DNA of 64,000 bases from Acidobacteriota bacterium. Lineage in GTDB: Bacteria > Acidobacteriota > Blastocatellia > Pyrinomonadales > Pyrinomonadaceae. Positions 36,165 to 44,545 of this stretch are shown in pieces (within the stretch, counting starts at the first letter, position 1; the number at the start of each line of letters is the position of its first letter). The stretch covers positions 1,302,001 through 1,366,000 of the forward strand of contig JADKBM010000016.1 of assembly GCA_016715115.1 (NCBI GenBank). Direction: 5' to 3'. The translations under genes were made by a program, and so were the position numbers. Below the pieces are notes generated by a model that was not told the origin of the DNA, searched no databases, and saw only the letters and a list, made by a program, of their open reading frames with translations.

Positions 36165-37544
36165 ATGAAAACACTAATCAAAAACGCGCATATCGTAACG
36201 GCGGTCGATGATTATCACGCCGATATTCTGATCGAGGACGAACAGGTTTCGATGATCGGGAAATCGCTCGAGATGGAAGCCGACAGGGTCATCGATGCCG
36301 GCGGAAAGCTCGTCATTCCGGGCGGGATCGATCCGCATACGCATATGGATCTGCCGTTCGGCGGGACGTCTTCGTCGGACGACTTTTTCACCGGAACGCG
36401 CGCGGCGGCGCACGGCGGAACGACGACGATCATCGATTTTGCCGTCCAAAACAAGGGCGAATCGATGCTCAAGGGCGTCGATACGTGGCATCAGAAGGCT
36501 CAAGGGAAAGCCGTCATCGATTACGGCTTTCATCTGATCACGACCGATTTCGAGGACAAGAACAAGTCCGAGATGTTCAAGCTGATCGACGAAGGCATCA
36601 CGTCGTTCAAGCTTTTTATGGCGTATCCCGGCGTGTTCCTGGCGGACGACGCGACGATCTATCGCGCAATGAGCGCGGCGGGAGAGCGCGGCGGACTCGT
36701 CTGTATGCACGCCGAGAACGGCATCGTCATCAACGAGATCATCAAGAAGTTCAAGGAGCAGGGCCGGCTCGCGCCGAAGTACCACGCGCTGACGCGTCCG
36801 ACGCTCGCCGAGGCCGAGGGCGTTCATCGGGCGATCGCGCTCGCCGAGATGGCCGAAACGCCGGTCTATATCGTTCATTTGAGCTGCTCGGACGCGCTCA
36901 ACCAAGTTCGCCAGGCGCGTGACCGAGGAATTCCGGCTTTTGCCGAAACCTGTCCGCAATATCTCTTCTTGTCGATCGACGATTACGGCGAAGGTTGGGA
37001 CGGCGCGAAATACGTGATGACGCCGCCGCTGCGCGAACGGCACAACCACGCAGATCTCTGGAAGGGATTGAAAATGGACGACTTACAGGTGATCTCGACC
37101 GATCACTGCCCGTTCTGTATGAAGGAGCAGAAGGAGCTTGGAAAGGACGACTTTTCGCTGATCCCGAACGGCGCGCCGGGCGTCGAATACCGGATGGAGC
37201 TGATCTACAACGGCGGCGTCATCGAAAACAAGATCTCTTTGAACCGTTTTGTCGAGCTGACCTCGACGGCGGCCGCGAAGATGTTCGGAATGTTCCCGAA
37301 AAAAGGCACGATCGCCGTCGGGTCGGACGCGGACATCGTCATTTTCGACACCGAGAAAGAGCATACGCTGTCAATCGAAACACAGCATATGCGCGTCGAT
37401 TACTGCACCTACGAAGGCAAAAAGATCAAGGGCAAAGTTGAAACCGTCCTCTCGCGCGGCCGCGTCGTGATAGAGAACGGCGAATGCCTGGTCGAAAAAG
37501 GCAGCGGACAGTTCATCAAGCGGGGCGAGTGCGTGAAGATTTAA
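36165..37544 (+). CDS. hydA: Dihydropyrimidinase / hydantoinase
   Basis: 459 residues of the cyclic amidohydrolase branch of the amidohydrolase superfamily. Metal ligands are visible: H58-T-H60 (GGIDPHTHMD), the carboxylated Lys149 (TSFKLFMAYPG), the CMHAEN and IVHLSC histidines, and the STDHCPF Asp. It opens the ring of dihydropyrimidines or hydantoins in the cytoplasm; bacterial members often prefer D-hydantoins. Length and all motifs are normal. No uracil-reduction or carbamoylase genes adjoin it; its neighbours are toxin-antitoxin loci. Confidence 0.92.
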   Translation: MKTLIKNAHIVTAVDDYHADILIEDEQVSMIGKSLEMEADRVIDAGGKLVIPGGIDPHTHMDLPFGGTSSSDDFFTGTRAAAHGGTTTIIDFAVQNKGESMLKGVDTWHQKAQGKAVIDYGFHLITTDFEDKNKSEMFKLIDEGITSFKLFMAYPGVFLADDATIYRAMSAAGERGGLVCMHAENGIVINEIIKKFKEQGRLAPKYHALTRPTLAEAEGVHRAIALAEMAETPVYIVHLSCSDALNQVRQARDRGIPAFAETCPQYLFLSIDDYGEGWDGAKYVMTPPLRERHNHADLWKGLKMDDLQVISTDHCPFCMKEQKELGKDDFSLIPNGAPGVEYRMELIYNGGVIENKISLNRFVELTSTAAAKMFGMFPKKGTIAVGSDADIVIFDTEKEHTLSIETQHMRVDYCTYEGKKIKGKVETVLSRGRVVIENGECLVEKGSGQFIKRGECVKI

Positions 37545-37550
37545 CACAAT

Positions 37551-37572
37551 ATTGTTGACAGAATTGTTGACA
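37551..37572 (+). promoter_or_regulatory. Direct repeat / possible -35 elements before the mazEF-like locus
   Basis: ATTGTTGACA occurs twice, at 37551-37560 and 37563-37572, with a 12-bp period. Each copy holds a perfect TTGACA -35 hexamer. From the second TTGACA, 17 nt lead to TAATTC at 37590, a poor -10 box. The repeat may therefore be a promoter, an antitoxin operator, or both; it lies about 40 nt before the antitoxin start. Confidence 0.4.
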
Positions 37573-37611
37573 AACAAGGCAACGCGCGGTAATTCTAAGT
37601 TGGAGTCTTTT

Positions 37612-37860
37612 ATGCAGAGTGTGAACGTCAGAATCAGTTCGCAGAGTTATCAAATTCTGAGAGACTTGGCTCAGGAAAAGGGTCAAACGATGCAGTCGTT
37701 GATTGACCAGGCTCTTGAAGATTTGCGGCGGCGGCGGATGTTGGAGGCGACAAATGATGCGTTTGCCGCACTTAAAGCCGACAGCGAAGCGTGGCGGGAG
37801 GAATTGACAGAGCGCGAACTTTGGGAAAACACGCTTTCGGACGGAGTTGAAAAAGAATGA
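37612..37860 (+). CDS. Ribbon-helix-helix antitoxin (MazE-like partner)
   Basis: 82 residues from ATG 37612, which has GGAG 6 nt upstream; the frame is open further back without a site. The N-terminus (VNVRISSQSYQILRDLAQEKGQTMQSLIDQALEDL) is a ribbon-helix-helix DNA-binding fold. The C-terminal Glu-rich tail (DSEAWREELTERELWENTL) is a typical toxin-binding segment. It overlaps the MazF/PemK gene by ATGA at 37857-37860. It is likely autoregulated at the direct repeat upstream. Confidence 0.82.
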   Translation: MQSVNVRISSQSYQILRDLAQEKGQTMQSLIDQALEDLRRRRMLEATNDAFAALKADSEAWREELTERELWENTLSDGVEKE

Positions 37861-38198
37861 CGAACGCTTCGCGCGGAGAAATTTGGTTGGTCAATCTGGA
37901 CCCGACGCAAGGACGAGAGCAAGCTGGAACTCGTCCTTTTTTGGTGATTTCTGTTGACTTATTTAATCAAGGTGCGGCTGAATTGGTTGTCGGAATTCCG
38001 GTTACGTCAAAAGCAAAGGGCATTCCGTTGCACGTTGAAATCAATCCATCCGAAGGCGGTCTGTCGTTGCGAAGTTTTGCCAAATGTGAAGATGTCCGCT
38101 CGATTTCAACCTTTCGCTTGAAGAAGCGGCTCGGCAAAGTATCATCGCAGACCGTTGAAAAAGTGGAAGATAGGTTGCGAATATTATTGGGTTTGTAA
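37857..38198 (+). CDS. mazF: MazF/PemK-family mRNA endoribonuclease toxin
   Basis: 113 residues starting RGEIWLVNLDPTQGREQAGTRP, the hallmark MazF/PemK N-terminus with the conserved Arg-Pro. SKAKGIPLHVEI and LRSFAKCEDVRSISTFRL follow, the usual second conserved block. It cleaves mRNA at short sequence sites. It appears complete, overlaps its antitoxin start-to-stop, and is 71 nt upstream of the kinase-TPR gene. Confidence 0.9.
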   Translation: MTNASRGEIWLVNLDPTQGREQAGTRPFLVISVDLFNQGAAELVVGIPVTSKAKGIPLHVEINPSEGGLSLRSFAKCEDVRSISTFRLKKRLGKVSSQTVEKVEDRLRILLGL

Positions 38199-38269
38199 GC
38201 TTGATTTCTTGAATAGCTGAGAGGGATCTGCAAACCAAATTCGGCGGGAGAGGGTTGTGAGGTCCAGCA

Positions 38270-40429
38270 ATGCTTTCAGAAGGCACGAAGCTTGGAAAAT
38301 ACGAGGTCCAGTCGCTGATCGGCTCCGGCGGAATGGGCGAGGTCTATTCCGCGGTGGATCTTCGCCTCGGGCGCAGCGTCGCCATCAAGATTCTCCGTCC
38401 CTCGGCCGATCGCGATTTCCGCGCGCGCTTCATCAGCGAAGCCCGGACGGCCTCTCTGCTAGACCACCCGCATATTTGCACGATCTTCGAAGTCGACGAG
38501 ACGGATTCCGGCGAACTGTTCATCGTGATGGCCCTTTACGAAGGCGAAACGCTTGACCGGGTGCTTCGGGAAGGCCCGTTGGAAATCACGCGGGCTCTCG
38601 CGATCGCGGTCCAAATCGGACGGGGACTGGCGGCAGCCCACGAGGAACTCATCGTTCACCGCGATATCAAACCCGCGAATCTGATGCTGACGCGCGGCGA
38701 CACCGTCAAGATTCTCGATTTCGGCATTGCCGCGCTTCAGGGAGATCCCGGTCAAAACCGTGAAACCGCGGCGTACGGCACCCCGGCGTATATGTCGCCC
38801 GAACAGATCCGCGGCGAGGCTGTCGATCAAAGAACGGACATCTGGTCGCTCGGCGCGGTGCTCCACGAAATGGTGACCGGCGAACGGGCTTTTGCCGGCG
38901 ACAAAGCCTCGGACGTCGTTAATTCCGTGCTTCACGATCGACCTCGTCCGGCCTCGGAGATCAGACCTGGGATTCCGGCGCGCATCGACACTATCATCGG
39001 AAAAGCGCTGACCCGAGAGCGCCGGCAGCGATACGAGCAGGTGGAGTCGATGATCAACGATCTCCAGGGGCTTTTGTCCGCTCTTGACACGGACGAGGTC
39101 ACTCTTCGGTTGAAGGCGGCTTCGGCAAAGAGGTCGATCGCCGTCCTGCCGTTTCAGGATATGAGTCCCGGAAAGGACCAGCAGTTTCTTTGCGACGGCC
39201 TCGCCGAGGAGATCCTTCGGGTTCTCGGGCGTACGCCCGACCTGCGCGTCGCATCGCGGACCTCGGCGTTTCAGTTCAGGGATCAGGCTTTGGACATCCG
39301 CGATATCGGCGCGCGACTCGATGTCGACGCGATCATCGAAGGCAGCGTTCGCCGCGTGGACGACCGTGTCCGCGTCTCGGTGCAATTGATAAACGTCGAG
39401 AACGGCTATCGACTATGGCATCAACGATTCGACAGAAAAATGCACGATATTCTCGCGCTCGAGGACGAGATCGCAGAGTTGATCGCCGAAGCATTGGAGG
39501 TCACGCTAACCGGTGCGCCGACGGACTCGGGCGAATCCGGGATCGCATCGCCGGAATCGTATGAACTCTATCTGCAGGGCAGGCGATTCTTTCACCAGCA
39601 CCGTCGCAAAGCCCTCGAAACCGCCATCCAGATCTTTTCCCAAGCGATCGAAAATGATTTGGGAAACGCGCGGGCCTACGCCGGACTCGCTGATTGCCAT
39701 TCGTTCCTGAATCTCTACTTCGGGGAAGGAAACGATGCGGTCGAAGCAGCCGAAAAGGCCAGTGCCCGGGCACTTGAGCTTGCGCCGAATCTCGCAGATG
39801 CCCACGCCTCGCGCGGACTCGCGTTGTTTTTGAAACGGGATCTGGAAACCGCGGAGATCCACCTCAAGCGAGCTATCGAACTCGATCCGGTTCTCTACGA
39901 TCCGCGGTATATTTACGGCAGGGTTTGTTTCTCGATGGATAGGCCGAAGGACGCCGCGCTCCATTTCCGCGAGGCTTGCGCCATCGTCCCCGAAGCCTAT
40001 GATTCGTGGTACCTGCTCGGGATGTGCTATCGCCGGATCGGCGAAACAGTCAAGGCCCGACGAGCCGATTTGGAGTGCATCGAGGCGGTCAAGAATCGCG
40101 TTCGTTCGCATCCGGACGATACGCGGGCGTGGACGATGGGCGCATCCGTCCTGGCCGAGCTCGGCGAGCCGGAGAGCGCGTCCGAGTGGGTCGCACGCGC
40201 GCTTGCGATCGACGCCGACGAACCGATCATCCAATACAACGCCGCCTGCGTGTACGCCGCGCTTGGAAGGCTCGACGATGCATTCGCGTCGCTTACCGAG
40301 GCCCTCGGCAACCTCGGGATCTCGAGAGATTGGGCGGTCAACGACCCGGACCTCGACCCGCTTCGCGACGACCCGCGTTACGGGTCGATTTTGGAAAAAG
40401 CGCCACCGCCTGGTGATGAAATCGTATAG
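38270..40429 (+). CDS. Cytosolic Ser/Thr protein kinase with TolB-N/FlgO-like and TPR domains
   Basis: 719 residues and the only intact Hanks kinase in the window. Kinase domain ~11-275: Gly loop IGSGGMGEV, Lys40 (VAIK), H130-R-D132 with IKPAN, D150-FG, APE equivalent YMSPEQ. Then ~285-405, RSIAVLPFQDMSPGKDQQFLCDG..., the FlgO/TolB-N-like domain common behind adenylate cyclases and kinases. TPRs from ~420 to the end. Unlike the decayed kinases further on it has no membrane helix, so it is soluble. The start (LSEGTKLGKYEV) is like that of the fragments at 46288 and 50791 (LTEGTKLGRYEI), marking a shared family. Confidence 0.92.
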   Translation: MLSEGTKLGKYEVQSLIGSGGMGEVYSAVDLRLGRSVAIKILRPSADRDFRARFISEARTASLLDHPHICTIFEVDETDSGELFIVMALYEGETLDRVLREGPLEITRALAIAVQIGRGLAAAHEELIVHRDIKPANLMLTRGDTVKILDFGIAALQGDPGQNRETAAYGTPAYMSPEQIRGEAVDQRTDIWSLGAVLHEMVTGERAFAGDKASDVVNSVLHDRPRPASEIRPGIPARIDTIIGKALTRERRQRYEQVESMINDLQGLLSALDTDEVTLRLKAASAKRSIAVLPFQDMSPGKDQQFLCDGLAEEILRVLGRTPDLRVASRTSAFQFRDQALDIRDIGARLDVDAIIEGSVRRVDDRVRVSVQLINVENGYRLWHQRFDRKMHDILALEDEIAELIAEALEVTLTGAPTDSGESGIASPESYELYLQGRRFFHQHRRKALETAIQIFSQAIENDLGNARAYAGLADCHSFLNLYFGEGNDAVEAAEKASARALELAPNLADAHASRGLALFLKRDLETAEIHLKRAIELDPVLYDPRYIYGRVCFSMDRPKDAALHFREACAIVPEAYDSWYLLGMCYRRIGETVKARRADLECIEAVKNRVRSHPDDTRAWTMGASVLAELGEPESASEWVARALAIDADEPIIQYNAACVYAALGRLDDAFASLTEALGNLGISRDWAVNDPDLDPLRDDPRYGSILEKAPPPGDEIV

Positions 40430-40450
40430 ATGATGGATTCACGAATTAGT

Positions 40451-40642
40451 ATGAAATCAACAGTTGCGTCTCTGGTTCTGATCCTGTTTTTCTTTTTGGC
40501 CGATGCGACCGCTCAAACGGCGGCCCAAACAAACGTCGACCGTTTCATCAAATCCGAAATGGAACAGCAGAAGGAGACCGATGCAGCTCCGGGCGGATCT
40601 TGTGTGAGCCTCCCGATGCCTGTTTGTCGTTTCAACAGATGA
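40451..40642 (+). pseudogene. N-terminal fragment of an exported serine hydrolase
   Basis: MKSTVASLVLILFFFLADATAQ is a good signal peptide, followed by TNVDRFIKSEMEQQK, which matches the beginning of class-C beta-lactamase-like hydrolases where IPG usually comes next. The reading frame then diverges (ETDAAPGG...) and stops at 40642. No SxxK motif or catalytic domain remains. It is most likely a deletion relic; a very short secreted peptide cannot be excluded. Confidence 0.45.
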
Positions 40643-40688
40643 GCGCATCGCTGCGATGGATTCCCCGAACTCACGTCCCGCGTCGGAT

Positions 40689-40841
40689 ATGTCAAAGGAA
40701 ATCGAGAGATTCAACCGGATCGAAGAGATCTACTACGCTGCCTGCCAACACGCACCTGACCAACTTTGTTCGAAAACCTTCTTCCCGGGCTATGGTAAGC
40801 GAAACTTAGCGCATATAGGCTTGGAAATGCGTGCAAGCTGA
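40689..40841 (+). pseudogene. Possible fragment of a kinase-type N-terminal region
   Basis: The stretch SKEIERFNRIEEIYYAACQHAPDQ resembles the 'RW..IEEIF..AL...P..R..FL' helix that precedes the catalytic domain in many acidobacterial Ser/Thr kinases. The frame continues only to 40841 with no kinase motif. The likeness is short, and the assignment rests on it together with the abundance of kinase fragments further on. Confidence 0.3.
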
Positions 40842-40920
40842 TTCATAATCTCCCGCATCGGAATAACAGAATCACCCTTTCCCGAAGCTCGGAAGAGGCC
40901 GCTTTCCATTGACAAAGAAT

Positions 40921-42432
40921 ATGAAAAATCTAATCGTCACAGGCTTCCTGTTGCTGCTTGCCTGTTCGTTCGCGCTCGGCCAGGACAAAGTTGAAGTATT
41001 GGACAAATACATCGAGTCGTCGCGCAAAGCCTGGAACGTGCCCGGAATGGCCGTCACGGTCGTCCAGGACGGCAAGGTCATCTTCGCCAAGGGATATGGT
41101 GTCCGCGAGCTCGGCAAGGATCCGAAAGTCGATACCGAGACGCTTTTCGGCTGTATGTCGACGACCAAGGCGATGACCGCGGTCGCGTTGGCGACGCTGG
41201 TCGACGAAGGCAAGCTGAGTTGGGACGACAAGGTGATCAAGTATTTGCCCGCTTTCCGGATCGCCGATCCGTACGTCACAAACGAACTGAGGGTACGCGA
41301 TCTGCTGACACACAACACGGGAGTCGGAAACGCCGATTTCTTGTGGGCGTGGACGCCCGAGATCGGTTCCGATGAGATCGTCCGGCGAATGCAGTATGCG
41401 CCGCAGGAGTACACGCTTCGCGGCGGATTCATTTACCAGAACATAATGTATCTCGTCGCCGGGCAAGTGATCGAAAAGGTCAGCGGGATTTCGTGGGATC
41501 GGTTTATGAAGGAGCGGATTTTTGACCCGCTTGGGATGAAAAACACGTTTCCCAGTTATGAGTACCATCGCAGGTACAACAACCGTTCTTCGGCTCATTT
41601 TGAGGTAAAGGGCAAGATCCGGCCGATACCGGAAGACTCGGCGGACCCGGTTGCGCCGGCCGGCGCGGTTTGGTCGACTGCCGACGACATCGGCAAATGG
41701 GTGAACTTTATGCTCGGCAACACGACGGTCAACGGAAAGCAGTTGCTGAAGCCGGAAACCTACGCCGAGCTTCTCCGCCCGCAGGTCGTCATCCCGCCGG
41801 CCGGAGGGTTTTATCCGACGGCCGCTTTGACCAAACCGCATTGGACGACCTACGGTTTGGGTTGGTTTCAGCACGATTACCGGGGTGAAATGGTGAATTT
41901 TCACACGGGAAGCCTTGACGGGCGGACGGCAATAATCGGCCTGATGGCGGACAAGAAACTTGGTGTCTATGTGTTCGGCAACCTCGACCACGCCGAAGTC
42001 CGGCATGCGTTGATGTACAAGGTCTTTGACCTCTTCGGATTCGCCGACAACAGCCGTGACTGGAGCACCGATTTCAAGGCGCTTTACGCGGGATTGAAGA
42101 CCGAAGCAGAGAAGGCGACGGAAGGGGCCAAAGCAAAGCGCAAGACCGGCACGAAGCCGAGCCTGCCGCTCGAAGCCTACGCCGGCAAATACGCCGATCC
42201 GTTTTTCGGCGAGATGACGGTCGAACTGGTCGGCGGGAAACTGCGGCTGATTGTCGCCAAAGAACTGTCCGCGGAACTGGGACACTGGCAGTTCGATACG
42301 TTCAGTGCAGCCTGGAACAAAGAATGGTGGGGCGAAAGCCTGATCTCATTCAGGCTCGGTGCGGTTTCTGGCGAGGTCGAGGCGATCGATCTCGACGGAG
42401 CGGTATTGCGAAGGGTCCCGAAATCGGAATAG
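40921..42432 (+). CDS. Exported serine hydrolase, beta-lactamase (class C) fold
   Basis: 503 residues from ATG 40921; an in-frame TTG at 40909 is possible. Signal peptide at 1-20 (IVTGFLLLLACSFALG). Catalytic motifs: S80-T-T-K83 (GCMSTTKAM), Y172-Q-N174, and HTGSLDG as the KTG equivalent. The last ~110 residues (LEAYAGKYADPFFGEMTVEL...) form the DUF3471-like C-terminal domain frequent in these proteins. Probable role: an esterase or D-Ala-type peptidase acting on periplasmic peptides; no substrate can be assigned. It ends 9 nt before the D-aminoacylase-like gene, so the two are co-transcribed and may act on the same material. Confidence 0.88.
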   Translation: MKNLIVTGFLLLLACSFALGQDKVEVLDKYIESSRKAWNVPGMAVTVVQDGKVIFAKGYGVRELGKDPKVDTETLFGCMSTTKAMTAVALATLVDEGKLSWDDKVIKYLPAFRIADPYVTNELRVRDLLTHNTGVGNADFLWAWTPEIGSDEIVRRMQYAPQEYTLRGGFIYQNIMYLVAGQVIEKVSGISWDRFMKERIFDPLGMKNTFPSYEYHRRYNNRSSAHFEVKGKIRPIPEDSADPVAPAGAVWSTADDIGKWVNFMLGNTTVNGKQLLKPETYAELLRPQVVIPPAGGFYPTAALTKPHWTTYGLGWFQHDYRGEMVNFHTGSLDGRTAIIGLMADKKLGVYVFGNLDHAEVRHALMYKVFDLFGFADNSRDWSTDFKALYAGLKTEAEKATEGAKAKRKTGTKPSLPLEAYAGKYADPFFGEMTVELVGGKLRLIVAKELSAELGHWQFDTFSAAWNKEWWGESLISFRLGAVSGEVEAIDLDGAVLRRVPKSE

Positions 42433-42441
42433 GAAAAAACT

Positions 42442-44127
42442 ATGCGTAAGTTCGTTCATCTATTGGCGCTCTTGTTTGTTTGTGCTTTGATCGCGCCGGC
42501 GCAGCGCATCTCACCGGCGTTCGACATAATCATCAAAGGCGGCACGGTTTATGACGGTACCGGTCGGCGCCCTGTTCGGACCGACGTCGGAATCAAGGAC
42601 GACAAGGTCGCGAAAATCGGCGATCTGGGCCGGGCAAACGCCGCGCTCGTGATCGACGCCAAAGGAATGGCCGTCGCGCCAGGGTTTATCAATATGCTGT
42701 CGTGGTCGACCGAGTCCTTGATCGTCGATCCGCGCTCGCTCGGCGAATTGAAACAGGGCGTGACGACGCAGATCTTCGGCGAGGGCTGGTCGATGGGGCC
42801 GCTCAACGACAAGATGAAGAAGGCGATGAAGGACGATCAGGGCGACCTGAAATACGACATCGAATGGACGACGCTATCCGATTATCTGAACTACCTTGAA
42901 AAACGGGGTGTTTCTCAGAATGTTGCGTCATATGTCGGCGCGACGACCATCCGAATGCACGTGCTCGGCGAAGCCGACGTGCAGCCGACGCCCGCGCAGC
43001 TTCAGCAGATGCGCGATCTTGTGGAAGCCGAGATGCGGGCCGGCGCGCTCGGAATCGGGTCGTCGCTCATCTATGCCCCGGCATTCTACGCAAAAACGGA
43101 AGAGCTGATCGAGCTCTGCAAGGTCGCCGCCAAATACAAAGGGAAATACATCTCGCATATGCGGAGCGAGGGAAATCAGTTGATCGAAGCGGTCGAGGAA
43201 CTCATTCGAATCTCGCGCGAAGCGAAGATCCCAGCCGAGATCTATCACCTCAAGGCCGGCGGAAAGGACAATTGGGCGAAGATGGACAAGGTCCTCGCGA
43301 TGGTCGAAGCGGCGCGGAAAAGCGGGATGAAGATCACCGCCGATATGTACAACTATCCTGCAGGCGCGACCGGACTCGACGCGTCGATGCCGCCGTGGGT
43401 TTTGGACGGCGGTTACGCAGAGTTGTTCAAGCGCATCAAGGACCCCGAAACGCGAAAGAAGATTCTTGCCGAGATGCGAACCCCGACCGACAAGTGGGAG
43501 AACCTGCGCCTGATGGCCGGCTCGCCCGAAAAGGTTCTGCTGATCGGATTCAAGAGCGAGAAGCTCAAGCCTCTGACCGGCAAAACGCTCGGCGAGGTCG
43601 CCCGTATGCGCGGGACCGACCCGGAAAACACGATCCTTGATCTCGTGCTTGAGGACGAATCACGAGTCGGAACGGTGTATTTCCTGATGGACGAGGAGAA
43701 TATCCGCAAGCAGATCCGGTATCCGTGGGTATCGTTCGGTTCGGACGCCGAGTCGATGGCGCCCGAAGGCGCATTTCTGAAATCGAATCCGCACCCGCGC
43801 GCGTACGGCAACTTCGCACGGCTTTTGGGCAAGTACGTCCGCGAAGAAAAGCTGATCACGCTTGAAGAGGCGATCCGACGTCTGTCCGGTCTTCCGGCGA
43901 CGAATCTCGAACTCGACAGGCGCGGATTTCTGAAATCCGGTTATTTCGCCGATGTCGTGATCTTCGATCCGAGGACGATCGCCGACAAGGCGACGTTCGA
44001 GAACCCGCACCAGTTTGCAGTCGGCGTCCGCGACGTTTTCGTCAACGGCGTCCAGCTTTTGAAGAACGGCGAGCACACCGGGAAATTCTCGGGAAAAGCA
44101 CTTTGGGGACCGGGAAAGGTGAAGTGA
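42442..44127 (+). CDS. N-acyl-D-amino-acid deacylase-like amidohydrolase lacking the HxH motif
   Basis: 561 residues with a signal peptide (1-20), so exported. The fold is that of the D-aminoacylase branch of the amidohydrolase superfamily: FDIIIKGGTVYDGTG, LKQGVTTQIFGEG, YISHMRSEG and IYHLKAGG (the two conserved His), ending with a GYFADVVIFDPRTI barrel-closing segment. Where the family normally reads PGFIDxHTH, this protein has PGFINMLSW: both expected histidines (about 86 and 88) are Leu and Trp. The Cys of GNCG is replaced by Glu in GEGWS. Metal binding must therefore differ, probably mononuclear. It follows a serine-hydrolase gene by 9 nt. Confidence 0.85.
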   Translation: MRKFVHLLALLFVCALIAPAQRISPAFDIIIKGGTVYDGTGRRPVRTDVGIKDDKVAKIGDLGRANAALVIDAKGMAVAPGFINMLSWSTESLIVDPRSLGELKQGVTTQIFGEGWSMGPLNDKMKKAMKDDQGDLKYDIEWTTLSDYLNYLEKRGVSQNVASYVGATTIRMHVLGEADVQPTPAQLQQMRDLVEAEMRAGALGIGSSLIYAPAFYAKTEELIELCKVAAKYKGKYISHMRSEGNQLIEAVEELIRISREAKIPAEIYHLKAGGKDNWAKMDKVLAMVEAARKSGMKITADMYNYPAGATGLDASMPPWVLDGGYAELFKRIKDPETRKKILAEMRTPTDKWENLRLMAGSPEKVLLIGFKSEKLKPLTGKTLGEVARMRGTDPENTILDLVLEDESRVGTVYFLMDEENIRKQIRYPWVSFGSDAESMAPEGAFLKSNPHPRAYGNFARLLGKYVREEKLITLEEAIRRLSGLPATNLELDRRGFLKSGYFADVVIFDPRTIADKATFENPHQFAVGVRDVFVNGVQLLKNGEHTGKFSGKALWGPGKVK

Positions 44128-44160
44128 CCCCAGATGCCGGACGTGCCGGCTCATCTTAAT

Positions 44161-44172
44161 ATCTGATCAGAT
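44161..44172. promoter_or_regulatory. Palindrome before the orphan antitoxin, possible operator
   Basis: ATCTGATCAGAT is a perfect 12-bp palindrome located 17 nt upstream of the antitoxin start codon at 44189, a typical site for antitoxin autoregulation. No matching promoter boxes could be assigned. Confidence 0.4.
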
Positions 44173-44188
44173 TCACAATCATAGACCC

Positions 44189-44422
44189 ATGAAGAACAAA
44201 CCGAAGACGATCAGTGTGAGCGAGTTCAAAGCCAAGTGTCAGCAGATCCTTGATGAACTCGGACCGGAAGGAATCGTGATAGAGAAGCGGGGCGAGCCGA
44301 TCGCAAAGGTCATTCCGATCGGCGATGAGGATGATTTGAGCGTGATCGGTTCGATGAAAGGCTTGATCACGATCTCTGGTGATACCTTTACGACGGGGAC
44401 AAAATGGGATGCTGAATCTTGA
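44189..44422 (+). CDS. Phd/YefM-type antitoxin, partner toxin decayed
   Basis: 77 residues: KTISVSEFKAKCQQILDELGPEGIVIEKRGEPIAKVIPI is a standard Phd/YefM DNA-binding domain. The tail (SVIGSMKGLITISGDTFTTGTKWDAE) has the 'GSMKG...DI..PLDEEWDAE' form seen in antitoxins that pair with PIN toxins. The gene is intact. The toxin frame that overlaps its 3' end begins normally but is frameshifted after 11 codons, leaving the antitoxin as an orphan. Confidence 0.85.
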   Translation: MKNKPKTISVSEFKAKCQQILDELGPEGIVIEKRGEPIAKVIPIGDEDDLSVIGSMKGLITISGDTFTTGTKWDAES

Positions 44423-44545
44423 CTCGCAAATCCTGTTGCGACGTTGACCGGCGATTTGACCGACCGGGAACGAAGTCCATCACCGGAAGATCCTTGGCTC
44501 GAAGTTGGTACCGTTTCCAGCTTAAATCGATTGGATGATTGCATA
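44409..44545 (+). pseudogene. PIN-domain toxin remnant
   Basis: ATG 44409 overlaps the antitoxin gene and opens MLNLDSQILLR, the usual N-terminus of a PIN toxin carrying the first catalytic Asp. The next codons give a stop, but a +1 shift restores TLTGDLTDRERS, which is what such toxins read next. After about 45 codons the similarity ends at the next gene. No further acidic residues of the active site remain, so this is a dead toxin missing roughly two thirds of its length. Confidence 0.65.

Noticed and set aside
37551..37572. Direct repeats as a possible CRISPR or attachment site
   Set aside because: Only two 10-bp copies with a 12-bp period and no spacers; promoter or operator use is simpler. 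No CRISPR array was seen anywhere in the window.
40930..42285. A 451-codon minus-strand frame opposite the serine hydrolase
   Set aside because: The plus strand carries the signal peptide and SxxK/YxN motifs; the antisense product resembles nothing.
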